A stretch of DNA of 64,000 nt, taken from contig CAJFII010000003.1 of NCBI GenBank assembly GCA_904381285.1, positions 97,449-161,448 of the forward strand. Reading direction: 5' to 3'. The stretch is from an uncultured Clostridia bacterium (lineage in GTDB: Bacteria; Bacillota; Clostridia; TANB77; CAG-508). A program made the position numbers and the translations under genes. Each line of letters starts with the position of its first letter. Positions within the stretch are counted from its first letter, which is position 1. Of the stretch, positions 35,791 to 46,691 are shown piece after piece. The notes under the pieces were generated by a model. That model searched no databases and was not told the DNA's origin. It worked only from the letters and a program-made list of their open reading frames with translations.

Positions 35791-36361
35791 TTGCAAGCCC
35801 ATCTCCTACTTCCAAAATTTCTGTTTCAAAATTAGGATTTTCCTGTACATCTTTTAAATATTGTCTTAAATTTCTTACTGCCGTTCTTTGCTTATGTTTG
35901 TTATAATCACTCATAACATATCCCTTATATAATATATTGTCAGCAATAATGACACCATTATTACTAAGTAATCTTATTGCTTGTTCTAAGAAAAATGGAT
36001 ATTTTCCCTTAGCAGCATCTATAAATATTACATTATATTTATCATTAAATGTAGGAAGCACTTCTACCGCATCACCTAAATATATATTTATCTTATCCTC
36101 TACTCCTGCATTTTTTATATTTTTTCTTGCTTCTATGACTCTTTCTTCTTCTCTTTCTATTGTATCAATAACTCCATTTTCTGCTAAATATTCTGAAAAA
36201 CATATTGCTGAATATCCCACAGCTGTTCCAATTTCTAATATTTTTTTTGGTTTTATATCTGTTAAAATTTTATCTACAACTCCTAAAGTATCATCCATAA
36301 TTATAGGAATATGATCTTCTAATGCTTTTTGTTTTATTTTTTGTACTTCTACTTTATCCAT
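35771..36361 (-). CDS. Class I O-methyltransferase, TrmR-like
   Basis: SAM-dependent O-methyltransferase of 196 residues in the catechol-OMT-like family. The SAM motif is KKILEIGTAVGYSAI near residue 38, then EREEERV, VIFIDAAKGKYP near 110 and IIADNILYKGYV near 138 with metal-binding Asp/Asn. Bacterial members include TrmR, which methylates 5-hydroxyuridine at tRNA position 34; the U32 gene nearby supports this. A GAGGAG-type site lies upstream. Confidence 0.85.
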   Translation of the reverse strand: MDKVEVQKIKQKALEDHIPIIMDDTLGVVDKILTDIKPKKILEIGTAVGYSAICFSEYLAENGVIDTIEREEERVIEARKNIKNAGVEDKINIYLGDAVEVLPTFNDKYNVIFIDAAKGKYPFFLEQAIRLLSNNGVIIADNILYKGYVMSDYNKHKQRTAVRNLRQYLKDVQENPNFETEILEVGDGLAISKRRY

Positions 36362-36443
36362 ATCTAACTCCTCTTGAATTTATAACATAATTATATTATA
36401 ATATATATGCACTAAAATTTCAATAAAGAAAAGGAGTATTGTT

Positions 36444-36779
36444 ATGAGAGAAAAAAATTTTTCAATCTCAAAATTTTTTGAGAAAATTGGTGTACCAAAG
36501 TCTCTTTTAGATGCTCTTGCATCTGGAATTTTAACATCTGAGAGCCGGTTATGCGTTGATCCTAACAAACCAGTTCTTTCTTTAGAGGAAGCATTAAAAC
36601 TTCCAAAAGATGAGTTCTATTTTATTCAGGATCGTTCAGGCGGTTTTACAATGCTTACATCAATGGATGGAATTGAGGCAACTCAGCCATTTTGCATTGT
36701 AGCAAAAAAACCATTGCCAGAAGAATGTCCTTTGCAACCCGGCATGCTTATTACTTATGTGTGCAATTTGCACGTATGA
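36444..36779 (+). CDS. Unrecognised 111-residue protein with atypical composition
   Basis: No family recognised. The N-terminus is basic and helical (SISKFFEKIGVPKSLLDAL); the C-terminal half carries several Cys and Pro residues (QPFCIVAKKPLPEECPLQPG). It has AAAGGAG upstream and a strong G+C-rich terminator. G+C is visibly higher than its neighbours, with codons such as GCG, GGC, CCC and TGC. Codon 35 is an in-frame CGG, one of only two in the window where the frame continues normally. Like the gene at 9553 it looks like a recent arrival. A +1 shift at the CGG would end it at 46 residues. Confidence 0.6.
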   Translation: MREKNFSISKFFEKIGVPKSLLDALASGILTSESRLCVDPNKPVLSLEEALKLPKDEFYFIQDRSGGFTMLTSMDGIEATQPFCIVAKKPLPEECPLQPGMLITYVCNLHV

Positions 36780-36790
36780 GTATATCTGCT

Positions 36791-36815
36791 AACCCCCCAG
36801 CACAGCTGGGGGGTT
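36791..36815. terminator. G+C-rich terminator between the 111-residue gene and typA
   Basis: Perfect 11-bp stem AACCCCCCAGC/GCTGGGGGGTT, unusual in this A+T-rich region. Confidence 0.8.
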
Positions 36816-36820
36816 ACTTA

Positions 36821-38635
36821 CTATTTTCTTCTAGCAGCAATTTCTCTTTCTTTACTGCTTAATATTTTCTTTCTTAAACGTATGTTTAATGGTGTTACTT
36901 CTACTAATTCATCATCTTGAATAAATTCTATAGCTTTTTCTAATGTGAATTGAATTGGTGGAACTAATCTTAATGCATCATCAGAACCTGAAGCTCTTGT
37001 ATTTGTTAAATGTTTTTCTTTACATACATTTATTGCTAAATCATCACTTCTTGAGTTCAAACCAACAATCATACCTTCATATACTTCTGTTCCAGGACCT
37101 ATAAATAAATCTCCCTTATCTTGAGCATTATATAGTCCATATGTTACTGCTTTTCCGGCTTCAAAAGCAACAATTGTTCCTCTTACTCTAGATACAACAT
37201 CACCTTTATATGGTTCATAGCAATCAAATACATGATTCATTACTCCTACACCTTTTGTATCTGTTAAAAATTCTGTTCTATAACCAATTAATCCTCTTGC
37301 AGGTATTTTAAATTCAATTTTTGTATGTCCTTCTTCTGCTGGTTCCATATTAACCATTTCTGCTTTTCTTTGTCCTAGTTTTTCAATAACTGTACCTATT
37401 GCATCATCTGGTACATTTACAATTAATCTTTCTATTGGTTCACATTTTTGTCCATTTATTTCTTTAAATATAACTTTTGGACGAGATACTAATAATTCAA
37501 ATCCTTCTCTTCTCATATTTTCAATTAATACAGATAAATGTAATTCTCCACGTCCAGAAACTTCAAAACTATCTGGTGAGTCTGTTTCTTTTACACGTAA
37601 ACTAACATTTTTCTCTAATTCTTTGAATAATCTATCTCTAATATGTCTTGAAGTAATAAATTGTCCTTCTCTTCCTGCAAATGGTCCATTATTTACGCTG
37701 AATGTCATAGATACAGTTGGTTCATCTATATCCACAAAATCAATTTTTTCTGGATGGTCGTAATCACAAATTGTTTCTCCAATATTTATATCTGGAATTC
37801 CTGATATTGCAATAATGTCTCCTGCTTTAACTTCTTCTACTTCTTCTCTTTTTAGTCCAACATGTGTATATAGTTTTACAATTCTTCCATTTGTTATTTT
37901 ATCATCTTTTTTACAAATACTAACAGGCATACCAGCTTTTACTGTTCCTCTTTCTACTCTTCCTACTGCAATCCTTCCTACATAATCATCATAATCAATG
38001 TTAGAAACTAACATTTGCATTGGTCCTTCTATTTCACATTTTGGAGGATTAATTTCATTTACAATTGTTTCAAATAAACAATTTAAATCTGAAGATTCAT
38101 CAGATAAATGCATCTTACCTATTCCATTTTTTGCTGAGGCATACACTACTGGAAATTCTAATTGTTCGTCGCTTGCATCTAATTCAATAAACAATTCAAT
38201 AACTTGGTCTAATACTCTATCTGGGTTTGCACCAGGCCTGTCTATCTTATTAATAACTACAATTGGTTTTAAATTTAATGCAAGTGATTTTTTTAATACT
38301 TCTCTTGTTTGAGGCATAGGTCCTTCAAAAGCATCTACTAACAATAGTACGCCATCTACTGTTTTTAATACCCTTTCTACTTCTCCACCAAAATCAGCAT
38401 GTCCAGGAGTATCTACAATATTTATTTTAATATCTTTATACATTACAGATGTATTTTTAGAAAGAATTGTTATTCCTCTTTCTTTTTCTATATCGTTAGA
38501 GTCCATTATTCTTTCTTGAACTTGTTCATTTTCTCTAAAAATATGACTTTGTTTTAATAATGCATCTACTAATGTAGTTTTTCCATGATCAACGTGTGCA
38601 ATAATTGCTATATTTCTTATTTTTTCATTATTCAT
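36821..38635 (-). CDS. typA: Ribosome-associated GTPase BipA/TypA
   Basis: Translational GTPase that aids 50S assembly and stress growth. The 604-residue protein has G1 AHVDHGKTT (residues 14-22), switch [17 protein letters not shown] and the SAKNG-type G5 patch. EF-G-like domains follow and the BipA-specific C-terminus ([13 protein letters not shown]) closes it. GGGG-type ribosome binding site. Second or later gene after cmk and plsC on this strand. Confidence 0.97.
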   Translation of the reverse strand: MNNEKIRNIAIIAHVDHGKTTLVDALLKQSHIFRENEQVQERIMDSNDIEKERGITILSKNTSVMYKDIKINIVDTPGHADFGGEVERVLKTVDGVLLLVDAFEGPMPQTREVLKKSLALNLKPIVVINKIDRPGANPDRVLDQVIELFIELDASDEQLEFPVVYASAKNGIGKMHLSDESSDLNCLFETIVNEINPPKCEIEGPMQMLVSNIDYDDYVGRIAVGRVERGTVKAGMPVSICKKDDKITNGRIVKLYTHVGLKREEVEEVKAGDIIAISGIPDINIGETICDYDHPEKIDFVDIDEPTVSMTFSVNNGPFAGREGQFITSRHIRDRLFKELEKNVSLRVKETDSPDSFEVSGRGELHLSVLIENMRREGFELLVSRPKVIFKEINGQKCEPIERLIVNVPDDAIGTVIEKLGQRKAEMVNMEPAEEGHTKIEFKIPARGLIGYRTEFLTDTKGVGVMNHVFDCYEPYKGDVVSRVRGTIVAFEAGKAVTYGLYNAQDKGDLFIGPGTEVYEGMIVGLNSRSDDLAINVCKEKHLTNTRASGSDDALRLVPPIQFTLEKAIEFIQDDELVEVTPLNIRLRKKILSSKEREIAARRK

Positions 38636-38659
38636 ATTACTACCCCTTTTTTAGATTTT

Positions 38660-38696
38660 AAAGGTTGCATTTTACTTGCAACCTTTTTCTTCTTTT
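38660..38696. terminator. Hairpin between plsC and typA
   Basis: AAAGGTTGC/GCAACCTTT stem with a T-rich run on the plus-strand side. Possible attenuator or weak terminator. Confidence 0.45.
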
Positions 38697-38724
38697 TAAC
38701 TTATATATTATATAACAAACTTTA

Positions 38725-39336
38725 CTATTTTGTCAACTCCATTATTGAATCCATAATAATTTTACTTGCTTCATCTAAAGCTTGTTTTTCTGTGGATTTG
38801 TTCTTGTACATTTCTTTGTATTCTGATAAATCTATTGGTTTTCCATATACTATTCTAACTTTCTCAAATTTTTTTAATCCACCTGATATACCTACTGGTA
38901 TTATTCTTGTTCCTGTTCTTAATGCAAAAAAAGCTGCTCCATCTTTTACTTTTTCACCTTTTTCTATACCATTTCTAGTTCCTTCTGGAAACAACGCGAT
39001 ACTTTCTCCATTTTTTAATGCTTTTAAGGTTGTTTTTAAAGCTGATACATCCTTTGAATCTCTTTTTACATATATTCCATCAAATACTACACCAAGAAAT
39101 GCAAGAAAAGGATTTTTTCTTAATTCTTCCTTTGCCATAAAACGAATATGCCTTCCTACAGTCGCTACCATTAAAGGTGGATCTAAATAATTTCTATGGT
39201 TTCCACAAAATATAAGTGGTTCGTTAGCTGGTATATTTTCTTTTCCTATAATTTCAGCTCTATATACAATTTTACAATAAACATATATTGCACTTTTTAC
39301 AATTACTCTTAATATCTTTTTAAAAAACAATTTCAT
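38725..39336 (-). CDS. plsC: 1-acyl-sn-glycerol-3-phosphate acyltransferase
   Basis: Adds the second acyl chain to lysophosphatidic acid at the membrane. 203 residues, hydrophobic N-terminus, catalytic motif NHRNYLD (NHx4D) near residue 52, FPEGTRN near 118 and PVGISGG near 148. It follows cmk by 29 bp, the common cmk-plsC order in Firmicutes. Confidence 0.93.
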   Translation of the reverse strand: MKLFFKKILRVIVKSAIYVYCKIVYRAEIIGKENIPANEPLIFCGNHRNYLDPPLMVATVGRHIRFMAKEELRKNPFLAFLGVVFDGIYVKRDSKDVSALKTTLKALKNGESIALFPEGTRNGIEKGEKVKDGAAFFALRTGTRIIPVGISGGLKKFEKVRIVYGKPIDLSEYKEMYKNKSTEKQALDEASKIIMDSIMELTK

Positions 39337-39365
39337 TTTTCTTTATCCCTTCTTACTTTACTTTT

Positions 39366-40034
39366 TTAATTCATTTTTTCTTTAATAATTTTAGATATCT
39401 TATCTACTACTTCAGGAATAGTCATATTTGTCGAATCTATATATATTGCATCTTCTGCTTTTACAAATGGTGCTATATCTCTTTTTGTTTCTAATAAATG
39501 CCTTTCTTTTATGCTTTTTAAAACTTCTTCATATGAACAGTTAATACCTTTTTCAATATTTTGTTTATATCTTCTCTTTGCTCTTTCTTCTACAGAACAA
39601 TCCAAGAAAATTTTCACATCTGCATTTGGAAATACTACTGTTCCTATATCTCTCCCTTCCATTATTATATTATCTTGTTTTCCCATTTCTCTTTGAAGTG
39701 GTGTCATTTTATCTCTTACTATTTTTAATGCTGCAAATTTTGCTACAGCATTATCAACTTCAGTTGTTCGTATTTTGGAAGTTACATCTTTTCCATTTAA
39801 TAATACAATTTGATTATCATTTATTCTTTTTAATTTTATATCAATTTTTTCAAGTATCTGTTCAATTTTATCCAATTGCTTATCAGTAATATCATTTTCT
39901 AAACATGTTAAAGCAACACATCTATACATTGCACCAGTATCTATATTGGTCAAATTAAATTTTTCTCCTATAAGTTTTGTTATTGTTCCTTTCCCACTAC
40001 CAGCAGGTCCATCTATTGCTACTATAAATGACAT
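39366..40034 (-). CDS. cmk: Cytidylate kinase
   Basis: Phosphorylates CMP and dCMP. 222 residues; P-loop AIDGPAGSGKGT (residues 6-17), the NMP-binding region with DTGAMYR, GRDIGTVVFPNA near 130 and the lid Arg-rich ERAKRRYKQ. ATG preceded by AAAGGAGAG. It is 11 bp downstream of the P-loop/YloU-like gene and co-transcribed with plsC. Confidence 0.95.
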   Translation of the reverse strand: MSFIVAIDGPAGSGKGTITKLIGEKFNLTNIDTGAMYRCVALTCLENDITDKQLDKIEQILEKIDIKLKRINDNQIVLLNGKDVTSKIRTTEVDNAVAKFAALKIVRDKMTPLQREMGKQDNIIMEGRDIGTVVFPNADVKIFLDCSVEERAKRRYKQNIEKGINCSYEEVLKSIKERHLLETKRDIAPFVKAEDAIYIDSTNMTIPEVVDKISKIIKEKMN

Positions 40035-40045
40035 TTTTCTCTCCT

Positions 40046-40912
40046 TTATATTTGAATATTTTTTTGTTCATCAGTTTGAGGCATTTGTATGCCTTTCACA
40101 ACTACATCTATTTTTTGAACATTCATTGCTGTTAGTCTTTCTATTTCTTTTTTAGTTTTTATTTTAAATTCACTAATCACATCTATTATGTTATAACCAT
40201 AAAAAACAATTACTTCCATATAAATATATGGTCCTTCATCTGAATTGTCAACTCTTGTTTTAGCTATTTTACAAATAGCTTTATTCTTTTTGGCCATATA
40301 TTCAATAATTTGTCTAAAAACACTATCAGATATAGTAAAATTCCCTAAATAGCTAAAAGTAGGTCTTATAATTGATTTTTCTGAAATATATGGTTTTGCT
40401 CCTTGTCCCTTAGATTTAAATATTTGTAATGGATCTAGTATATATCCTGAAAAATCCTTTTTCAATTCAAACGTTGGAACTGGTATAACATGTTTACCTT
40501 CTGTTTGTCGTATACGTTTAGCTGTTTGTATTTCTTCTTCAGTAGCTATATCTGAAATATATATAAATTTAGAAATTTCTGGTAAGCCTAAATTTTCAGC
40601 TATCTTTTTTACCATATTATCAGAAGTTCCAAGAATTAAAATCTTTTCAGGTTTATACTTTTTTATAGCTTTTAAAACATCTTGTTTTTCGTCATTTTGA
40701 ATAAACAATGCACGTTTTACAGTTTCTATTTTTGTTGGTGCTTTTTTTGCAGAGTTACCAGCAATTATTTCATTATCTTTAATAAAAAGTCCATCATCTA
40801 TAATATAATTAATTTCATTTTCGCTTGCTACAAGTCCTGCCCTATAACTTTTTCCTGTTCCAGAAGGACCAACAAAAGCATATACTTTTATTTTGTCTTT
40901 TATACTCATCAT
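40046..40912 (-). CDS. P-loop ATPase fused to a C-terminal Asp23/YloU-like domain
   Basis: About 288 residues. Walker A GPSGTGKS lies near the N-terminus, followed by IIDDGLFIKDN and a region resembling nucleotide kinases. The last 110 residues (TISDSVFRQIIEYM, GPYIYMEVIVFYGYNI, MNVQKIDVVVKGIQM) have the Asp23/alkaline-shock fold. Conserved in Clostridia but without known function. GGAG lies 5 bases before ATG 40912. Start of the operon with cmk and plsC. Confidence 0.75.
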   Translation of the reverse strand: MMSIKDKIKVYAFVGPSGTGKSYRAGLVASENEINYIIDDGLFIKDNEIIAGNSAKKAPTKIETVKRALFIQNDEKQDVLKAIKKYKPEKILILGTSDNMVKKIAENLGLPEISKFIYISDIATEEEIQTAKRIRQTEGKHVIPVPTFELKKDFSGYILDPLQIFKSKGQGAKPYISEKSIIRPTFSYLGNFTISDSVFRQIIEYMAKKNKAICKIAKTRVDNSDEGPYIYMEVIVFYGYNIIDVISEFKIKTKKEIERLTAMNVQKIDVVVKGIQMPQTDEQKNIQI

Positions 40913-40986
40913 CAAATCTCCTATCTTTATTCTGAAACTTTTAGCTTTAATTATTATAACATTATATTTATAAATTGAAAAGCTAG

Positions 40987-42462
40987 TTATTCTTTTTCAA
41001 CTAAAGATATTACCCAATCCGTATTTTTATAAGGTGTAGTTATCTTTTCTTGTTGCTTAATTACATTTATATTTTTGTATTTTGATATTATGTCATACAT
41101 TTTATTATTATTTCCATCAATTATCCAAATTCTGCCTGAATAATCCTCTACCTTATCTAGAGTTTCTACTACCTCCATTTGTGGTGCAAATGCTTTATAT
41201 GCTTCATCAACACTCCAATTTTGAAAATTATAGAAATACTGTTTGTTATTAGGATAATAATCAGCAATAATTGCACCTAAATTAATATCTGAATATACAA
41301 ATATATCATCTTCTTTTATTTCTTCATTTATTAATGTACAAAGTTTCGAATTATCTTCATTATAATTATTATTAAAGAATATTACAGCATTATATATTGA
41401 TAATGCAATTATTATTCCACATACTAAATATGTTATTTTCTTATTAGATACTGATAATATGTATGCAATAAATAGAGCAAGTAACCCAATCATAGGTATT
41501 GTATATCTTGTTGTAAATATTTCTGATATATTTGAAATCAATAAAGCTACTGCTATAACTCCAAAATAAATTGCAACAGAAATTATAGGTACTATTGCTT
41601 TTGATTTATCTTTCTTATATTCTAAAATTGATTTTACTAATAGGTATATAAACAATATAACCGCAAATATTAATACAAATAAATCTACCCATTCATTAGT
41701 TATAGCACCTAAAAAATTAAATTTTAAAATATCAATTAATATGTCTGGATATTTTATTTCTATCCAAAAACCTGTTGCCACTCTTAATGCTTGTAATAAA
41801 AATACTAGTATTCCAGGAATAAAAAGTATAATTTGTGTTGAAGCTGAAGCAATCCATTTTACTATATTTTTATTTTTATCTCTATTTCTTATTATATATA
41901 TAAATAATATTACATTAATTAAACCTATACTCATCATTGAAAAGTAATGTGTGTAGGCTGAAAATAAACTAAAAATACTAAATAAAATCCAATCTTTTGT
42001 CTTTCCTTGTTTTGTTATTCTATAAGCATATATAGCTGTTAATAATACAAATACTGCAGCCCATGAATACATTCTAATTTCATTACTATATAATAATGTT
42101 ACTGGTAAAAAACTTATTAATAGAGAAAATATAACCCCAACTTTTTCACCAAAATCTTTTCGTATATGAGTATAACCTATAATAGATAGTAAAACCATAC
42201 CTAAGACAGAAAATATTCTCATTGCTATTATAGAATTTCCTGTAAATATAGTAAAAAGTTTAAGTAATAAATAGTAAAGTAATGGATGAACATCATGAAT
42301 TCCAATCTTAATTATATCTAAAAAGCTATGATTCATTAACCCTACTGTGTATGATTCATCAAACCAAATATTATTATGAAATGCAGCAAGTAACATTAAT
42401 ATTGCTCCAATTATAATTATTGTTATATGTAATGCTTTTGTTTTATTAATATTTTTCAACAT
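40987..42462 (-). CDS. GT-C type membrane glycosyltransferase (family 39-like)
   Basis: 491 residues with about ten membrane helices and a C-terminal extracytoplasmic domain. The first loop NIWFDESYTVGLMNHS with acidic residues, then DVHPLLYYLLLKLF, matches polyprenyl-phosphate-sugar-dependent transferases of the PMT/ArnT type. It probably transfers a sugar to an envelope acceptor. It is adjacent to a GT2 enzyme (42574-43803), suggesting a shared glycoconjugate pathway. Confidence 0.82.
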   Translation of the reverse strand: MLKNINKTKALHITIIIIGAILMLLAAFHNNIWFDESYTVGLMNHSFLDIIKIGIHDVHPLLYYLLLKLFTIFTGNSIIAMRIFSVLGMVLLSIIGYTHIRKDFGEKVGVIFSLLISFLPVTLLYSNEIRMYSWAAVFVLLTAIYAYRITKQGKTKDWILFSIFSLFSAYTHYFSMMSIGLINVILFIYIIRNRDKNKNIVKWIASASTQIILFIPGILVFLLQALRVATGFWIEIKYPDILIDILKFNFLGAITNEWVDLFVLIFAVILFIYLLVKSILEYKKDKSKAIVPIISVAIYFGVIAVALLISNISEIFTTRYTIPMIGLLALFIAYILSVSNKKITYLVCGIIIALSIYNAVIFFNNNYNEDNSKLCTLINEEIKEDDIFVYSDINLGAIIADYYPNNKQYFYNFQNWSVDEAYKAFAPQMEVVETLDKVEDYSGRIWIIDGNNNKMYDIISKYKNINVIKQQEKITTPYKNTDWVISLVEKE

Positions 42463-42573
42463 CTAGTTTAACCTCCATAGTTTTTTCATATTATATCACT
42501 AAGCATAACAAATGTCATTATAAAAAATAAAAATAAGCTATCATCAATAGCTTATTTTTATAGAAAATTATAT

Positions 42574-43803
42574 TTATGCGACATCATTAATTTTTATATT
42601 TCTAACATGCTCTATCTTTTCCCAACTTGTTTCTCGTTTAAATAAACATTTAAAGTTTATTAATAACCATGAACCTAAGAAAAGAGGGTAACACAATAAT
42701 CCCTTCCACATTGGTTTTATAGGTTTTCTATCTAATAGCATTATAAGTATAGCTGTACCTATTGGTAATAGAAATGTAGGTATTAAATATCTAAGTATAT
42801 TTTCTACTAATTCCCAAGTTGTAATTCCATTTGCTATATACATTATAAAGTTTATTGCTAGTAAAATAAGTGTTAATACAAACATAGGAATACTTCCTAA
42901 AATATACAATAATCCATCAAAATTCATTAATGATTTATGTTCTTTAGTTGCATTTGCAAGGTCTTTTGTATAATTTTGTATACATTGCATATGTCCAACT
43001 GTCCATCTAGATCTTTGTGACCAACTTTGTTTAAATCCAACTGGTTGCTCATCATATACTATTGCATCTGTTGCCCATCCTAATTTCTTTCCAGCAATTA
43101 TTCTTTTTAATGAAAATTCAATATCTTCTGTAAGAGTTTTTGTATCCCAACCTGTAGGTTTTATAACATCAAATTTTACCATAAAACCTGTACCATTTAT
43201 TAAAGGAGATAGTCCTAAATTATAACGTGCTAAATGATAAAATCTGTTCATAGTCCAGTAAAACAATGCATATCCTGCTGAAATCCAACTGTCTGTTGGG
43301 TTCTTTATATCTCTGTATCCTTGAACTACATCTTCTCCTTGGCATAGCTTTTTATTCATATTTTTTATAAAGTCTTCATGAACAATATTATCAGCATCGA
43401 AAACACAAAAAGCATCATAGTCTGCATCTTCTTCGATTTTTTTATCTAAAAACCATTTTAATGCATGACCTTTAGTTTTATTTTGTTCATCAAATCTTTC
43501 ATATACAATTGCACCTGCATCACTCGCTATTTTTGCTGTATTATCAGTACAATTATCCGCAATTACATAAATATCTAATAATTCTTTTGGATAATTTTGT
43601 TTTGTTAAACTTTCCACCAAATTTCCTATTACAGATTCCTCATTATGGGCAGGTATTATTGCCATAAATTTATGTTGTTTATTTATTATTAAAGGTTTAT
43701 CTTTTAATTTTACTAATGAGCATATACTAACTATAAGTTGATATAACCAAAAAATTGTTACTATCCATACTAATGCTTGTTGAAGCACATATAAATATAC
43801 CAT
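42574..43803 (-). CDS. Processive family 2 glycosyltransferase
   Basis: 409 residues. One N-terminal membrane segment, GT-A domain with IIPAHNEESVIGNLVESL, DNCTDNT and the DxD-type FDADN, acceptor-site TEDIEFS and QRSRW (QxxRW) near residue 262, then two or more C-terminal membrane helices. This is the layout of polysaccharide synthases. Partnered by the GT-C gene downstream. Confidence 0.88.
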   Translation of the reverse strand: MVYLYVLQQALVWIVTIFWLYQLIVSICSLVKLKDKPLIINKQHKFMAIIPAHNEESVIGNLVESLTKQNYPKELLDIYVIADNCTDNTAKIASDAGAIVYERFDEQNKTKGHALKWFLDKKIEEDADYDAFCVFDADNIVHEDFIKNMNKKLCQGEDVVQGYRDIKNPTDSWISAGYALFYWTMNRFYHLARYNLGLSPLINGTGFMVKFDVIKPTGWDTKTLTEDIEFSLKRIIAGKKLGWATDAIVYDEQPVGFKQSWSQRSRWTVGHMQCIQNYTKDLANATKEHKSLMNFDGLLYILGSIPMFVLTLILLAINFIMYIANGITTWELVENILRYLIPTFLLPIGTAILIMLLDRKPIKPMWKGLLCYPLFLGSWLLINFKCLFKRETSWEKIEHVRNIKINDVA

Positions 43804-43930
43804 TTTTTACTCCTTTTATATATTATTAATAATAGTGTATTTAGCTACATATATTATTATACTATTTTGGACAAATTTTTTCAACTTTTAAAAACGAATT
43901 AATAATATCTTAATATTGATGCGTCAAAAA

Positions 43931-46051
43931 TTAATGTTCTTCATTATAATCTTCTTCTATATCCTTTTTAGTTAAATTTATTCTACCTTGATCATCTATT
44001 TCTAGAACTTTTACTTTTACAACATCTCCTACTTTTAATACGTCTTCTACTTTTTCTATTCTTTCTTTTGAAATTTTTGAAATGTGTAATAAACCTTCTT
44101 TTCCTCCTGGTACTTCTATAAAAGCTCCAAATGGCATTATTTTTGTTACAGTACCTTCTACTATTTCTCCTACTTCAACATCTTTTGCTATATCTTCTAT
44201 CATTTTTAGAGCTTTCTTTCCGTTTTCACTGTCTGTAGAATAAATAAATACTCTTCCGTCATCTTCTATATCAATTTTTACTCCTGTTTCGCCAATAATT
44301 TTGTTTATCATTTTTCCGCCAGGACCTATTACATCTCTAATTTTGTCAATATTTATTGTTGTATTAATAATACTTGGTGCATATTTAGATATTTGTTCTC
44401 TTGGTTTTGAAATTTGTTTTAACATTACTTCTTCTAGTATATATTTTCTTGCAATTCTAGTTCTTTCAAATGCTTCTTTAATTATTTCGTATGTTAATCC
44501 ATCTATCTTTATATCTACTTGAATTGCAGTAATACCTTTTTCTGTTCCACCAACTTTGAAATCCATATCTCCAAAGAAATCTTCTAAACCTTGAATATCT
44601 GTTAGCATAACATAATGATTTGGATCATTTTCATCTGTTACTAGACCTGTTGAAATTCCAGCTACTGGTCTTTTAATTGGAACTCCTGCATCCATTAATG
44701 CCAAAGTACTACCACATATACTTGCTTGTGAAGTTGAGCCATTTGAACTTAGTACTTCTGATACAACTCTTATTGCATATGGAAATTCTTCTTCTGAAGG
44801 AATTACTGGTACTAAAGCTTTTTCAGCAAGTGCCCCATGACCTATTTCACGTCTACCAGGTCCTCTTGAAGGTCTAGCTTCTCCTACACTATAAGAAGGG
44901 AAATTATAATGATGTATATATCTTTTTGAAGTTTCTTCATCTATTCCATCTAATTCTTGTTCTTCACTTACCATTCCTAATGTAGCGATTGATAATACTT
45001 GTGTTTGACCTCTTGTAAACAAAGCACTTCCATGTACTCTTGGTAATAATCCTACTTCACAAGAAAGAGGTCTTATTTCATCTATTTTTCTTCCATCAGG
45101 TCTTTTTTGTTCTTCTAAAATCATTTTTCTAACTGATTTTTTTTCTAGTTTATATAAACTTTCACTAATATCTGATTGTTTTTCTTCTGTTTGTTCCTCA
45201 CCATATTTTTCTATAAAATATTGTTTTACATCCTCTGCTAATTTTTCCATATTAGCATCTCTAACTTCTTTATCTATTGCTTGTACATCTTCATACATTC
45301 TTTTTTCATATTTTTCTTCTATTTCTGCATATACATCATGATCTACCTCAAAAGATTTATATTCAAATTTAGGCTTACCAATTTCACTTTTCATATTAGA
45401 AATAAAATCACATAATTTCTTTATTTCTATATGAGCAGCTTTAATTGCAGCTAACATTATATCATCTGGTATTTCATCTGCCCCAGCTTCAATCATTGCT
45501 ATTTTTTCTTTTGTTCCAGCCACAGTAAGAGTTAATCTTGTTTTTTCTCTTTCTTCAAGTGTTGGATTTATAACAATTGTATCATCAACATATCCTACAT
45601 TTACTGCAGCAGTTGGACCACCAAATGGTATATCAGAAATTGAAAGCGCTGCTGATGCACCTATCATTGCTGCAACCTCTGGTGAATTATCTGGATCTAC
45701 AGACAATACTGTTGCAACAACGCACACATCATTTCTAAAATCTTTTGGAAATAATGGACGTAATGGTCTGTCAATAGCTCTTGATACTAATATTGCTTTG
45801 TCTGCTGGTTTACCTTCTCTTTTTAAGTATCCTCCTGGAATTTTACCTACTGAGTATAATTTTTCCTCATAGTCTACTGAAAGTGGAAAGAAATCAATTC
45901 CATCTCTTGGTTCTTTTGATGCAGTAACATTAACTAAAACCACTGTTTCACCATAACGTACAAGTACACTTCCATTAGCTAGTCCTGCCATTTTTCCTGT
46001 TTCTAATATTAATTTTCTTCCTGCAAGTTCTGTTTCAAATGTTTTAAACAT
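43931..46051 (-). CDS. pnp: Polynucleotide phosphorylase
   Basis: 3'-5' exoribonuclease of the RNA degradosome. 706 residues: two RNase PH domains (first with GETVVLV, second with [12 protein letters not shown] and [19 protein letters not shown]), then KH ([16 protein letters not shown]) and S1 ([20 protein letters not shown]) domains. It lies downstream of rpsO, the standard order. Confidence 0.98.
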   Translation of the reverse strand: MFKTFETELAGRKLILETGKMAGLANGSVLVRYGETVVLVNVTASKEPRDGIDFFPLSVDYEEKLYSVGKIPGGYLKREGKPADKAILVSRAIDRPLRPLFPKDFRNDVCVVATVLSVDPDNSPEVAAMIGASAALSISDIPFGGPTAAVNVGYVDDTIVINPTLEEREKTRLTLTVAGTKEKIAMIEAGADEIPDDIMLAAIKAAHIEIKKLCDFISNMKSEIGKPKFEYKSFEVDHDVYAEIEEKYEKRMYEDVQAIDKEVRDANMEKLAEDVKQYFIEKYGEEQTEEKQSDISESLYKLEKKSVRKMILEEQKRPDGRKIDEIRPLSCEVGLLPRVHGSALFTRGQTQVLSIATLGMVSEEQELDGIDEETSKRYIHHYNFPSYSVGEARPSRGPGRREIGHGALAEKALVPVIPSEEEFPYAIRVVSEVLSSNGSTSQASICGSTLALMDAGVPIKRPVAGISTGLVTDENDPNHYVMLTDIQGLEDFFGDMDFKVGGTEKGITAIQVDIKIDGLTYEIIKEAFERTRIARKYILEEVMLKQISKPREQISKYAPSIINTTINIDKIRDVIGPGGKMINKIIGETGVKIDIEDDGRVFIYSTDSENGKKALKMIEDIAKDVEVGEIVEGTVTKIMPFGAFIEVPGGKEGLLHISKISKERIEKVEDVLKVGDVVKVKVLEIDDQGRINLTKKDIEEDYNEEH

Positions 46052-46206
46052 ATCTTTTTTCTCCTTTATTATTATATTTATATAATAGATAATATTTCAT
46101 AGATTGTAACCTCTATATTATATATACAATATTATTTCACATCATATATACATTATACAAGCTACGTCTAATAATATTATCTTTATATACTAATTATAGT
46201 TAATAA

Positions 46207-46240
46207 GGACGTTTATATTTTATTAAACGTCCTAAAATTT
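46207..46240 (-). terminator. Terminator between rpsO and pnp
   Basis: AGGACGTTTA/TAAACGTCCT stem followed by a weak T-rich run on the minus strand. Confidence 0.7.
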
Positions 46241-46242
46241 AA

Positions 46243-46506
46243 TTATTTACGTAATCCTAATTTTTCAACTATTTGTCTGTATCTTTCAACATCTTTTTTT
46301 GATAAATAGTTTAGTAAATTTCTTCTTTTTCCAACCATTTTTAATAGTCCTCTTCTTGAATGGTTGTCTTTAACATGAACTTTTAAATGTTCTGTTAATT
46401 CAGTAATTCTTTCTGTTAAAAGAGCTATTTGAACTTCTGGTGAACCAGTGTCCTTTTCATCTCTTTTATAAGTGTTAATAATTTCTTCTTTTCTTTCCTT
46501 TGTCAT
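46243..46506 (-). CDS. rpsO: Ribosomal protein S15
   Basis: 87-residue 30S protein binding the 16S central domain. [45 protein letters not shown] and the C-terminal [13 protein letters not shown] are diagnostic. AGGAGG precedes the ATG. About 190 bp separates it from pnp. Confidence 0.98.
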   Translation of the reverse strand: MTKERKEEIINTYKRDEKDTGSPEVQIALLTERITELTEHLKVHVKDNHSRRGLLKMVGKRRNLLNYLSKKDVERYRQIVEKLGLRK

Positions 46507-46656
46507 TTTTTAATCCTCCTATAAATTTATTTCCTTAAACTGAGCAACAAGTGGAGTAATTATCCTTTAGCTAAGTATAAGGTATTAACTTTAATTATTT
46601 TACTATATATTTTATAAAAAATCAATAATTTTAATTAAAAACTAGCATTAATTTGC

Positions 46657-46686
46657 AAAAAAGTAGAGATTAATCTCTACTTTTTT
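46657..46686 (-). terminator. Terminator of pyk
   Basis: Perfect 15-bp arms AAAAAAGTAGAGATT and complement, ending in T6. Confidence 0.92.
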
Positions 46687-46691
46687 GTGTA

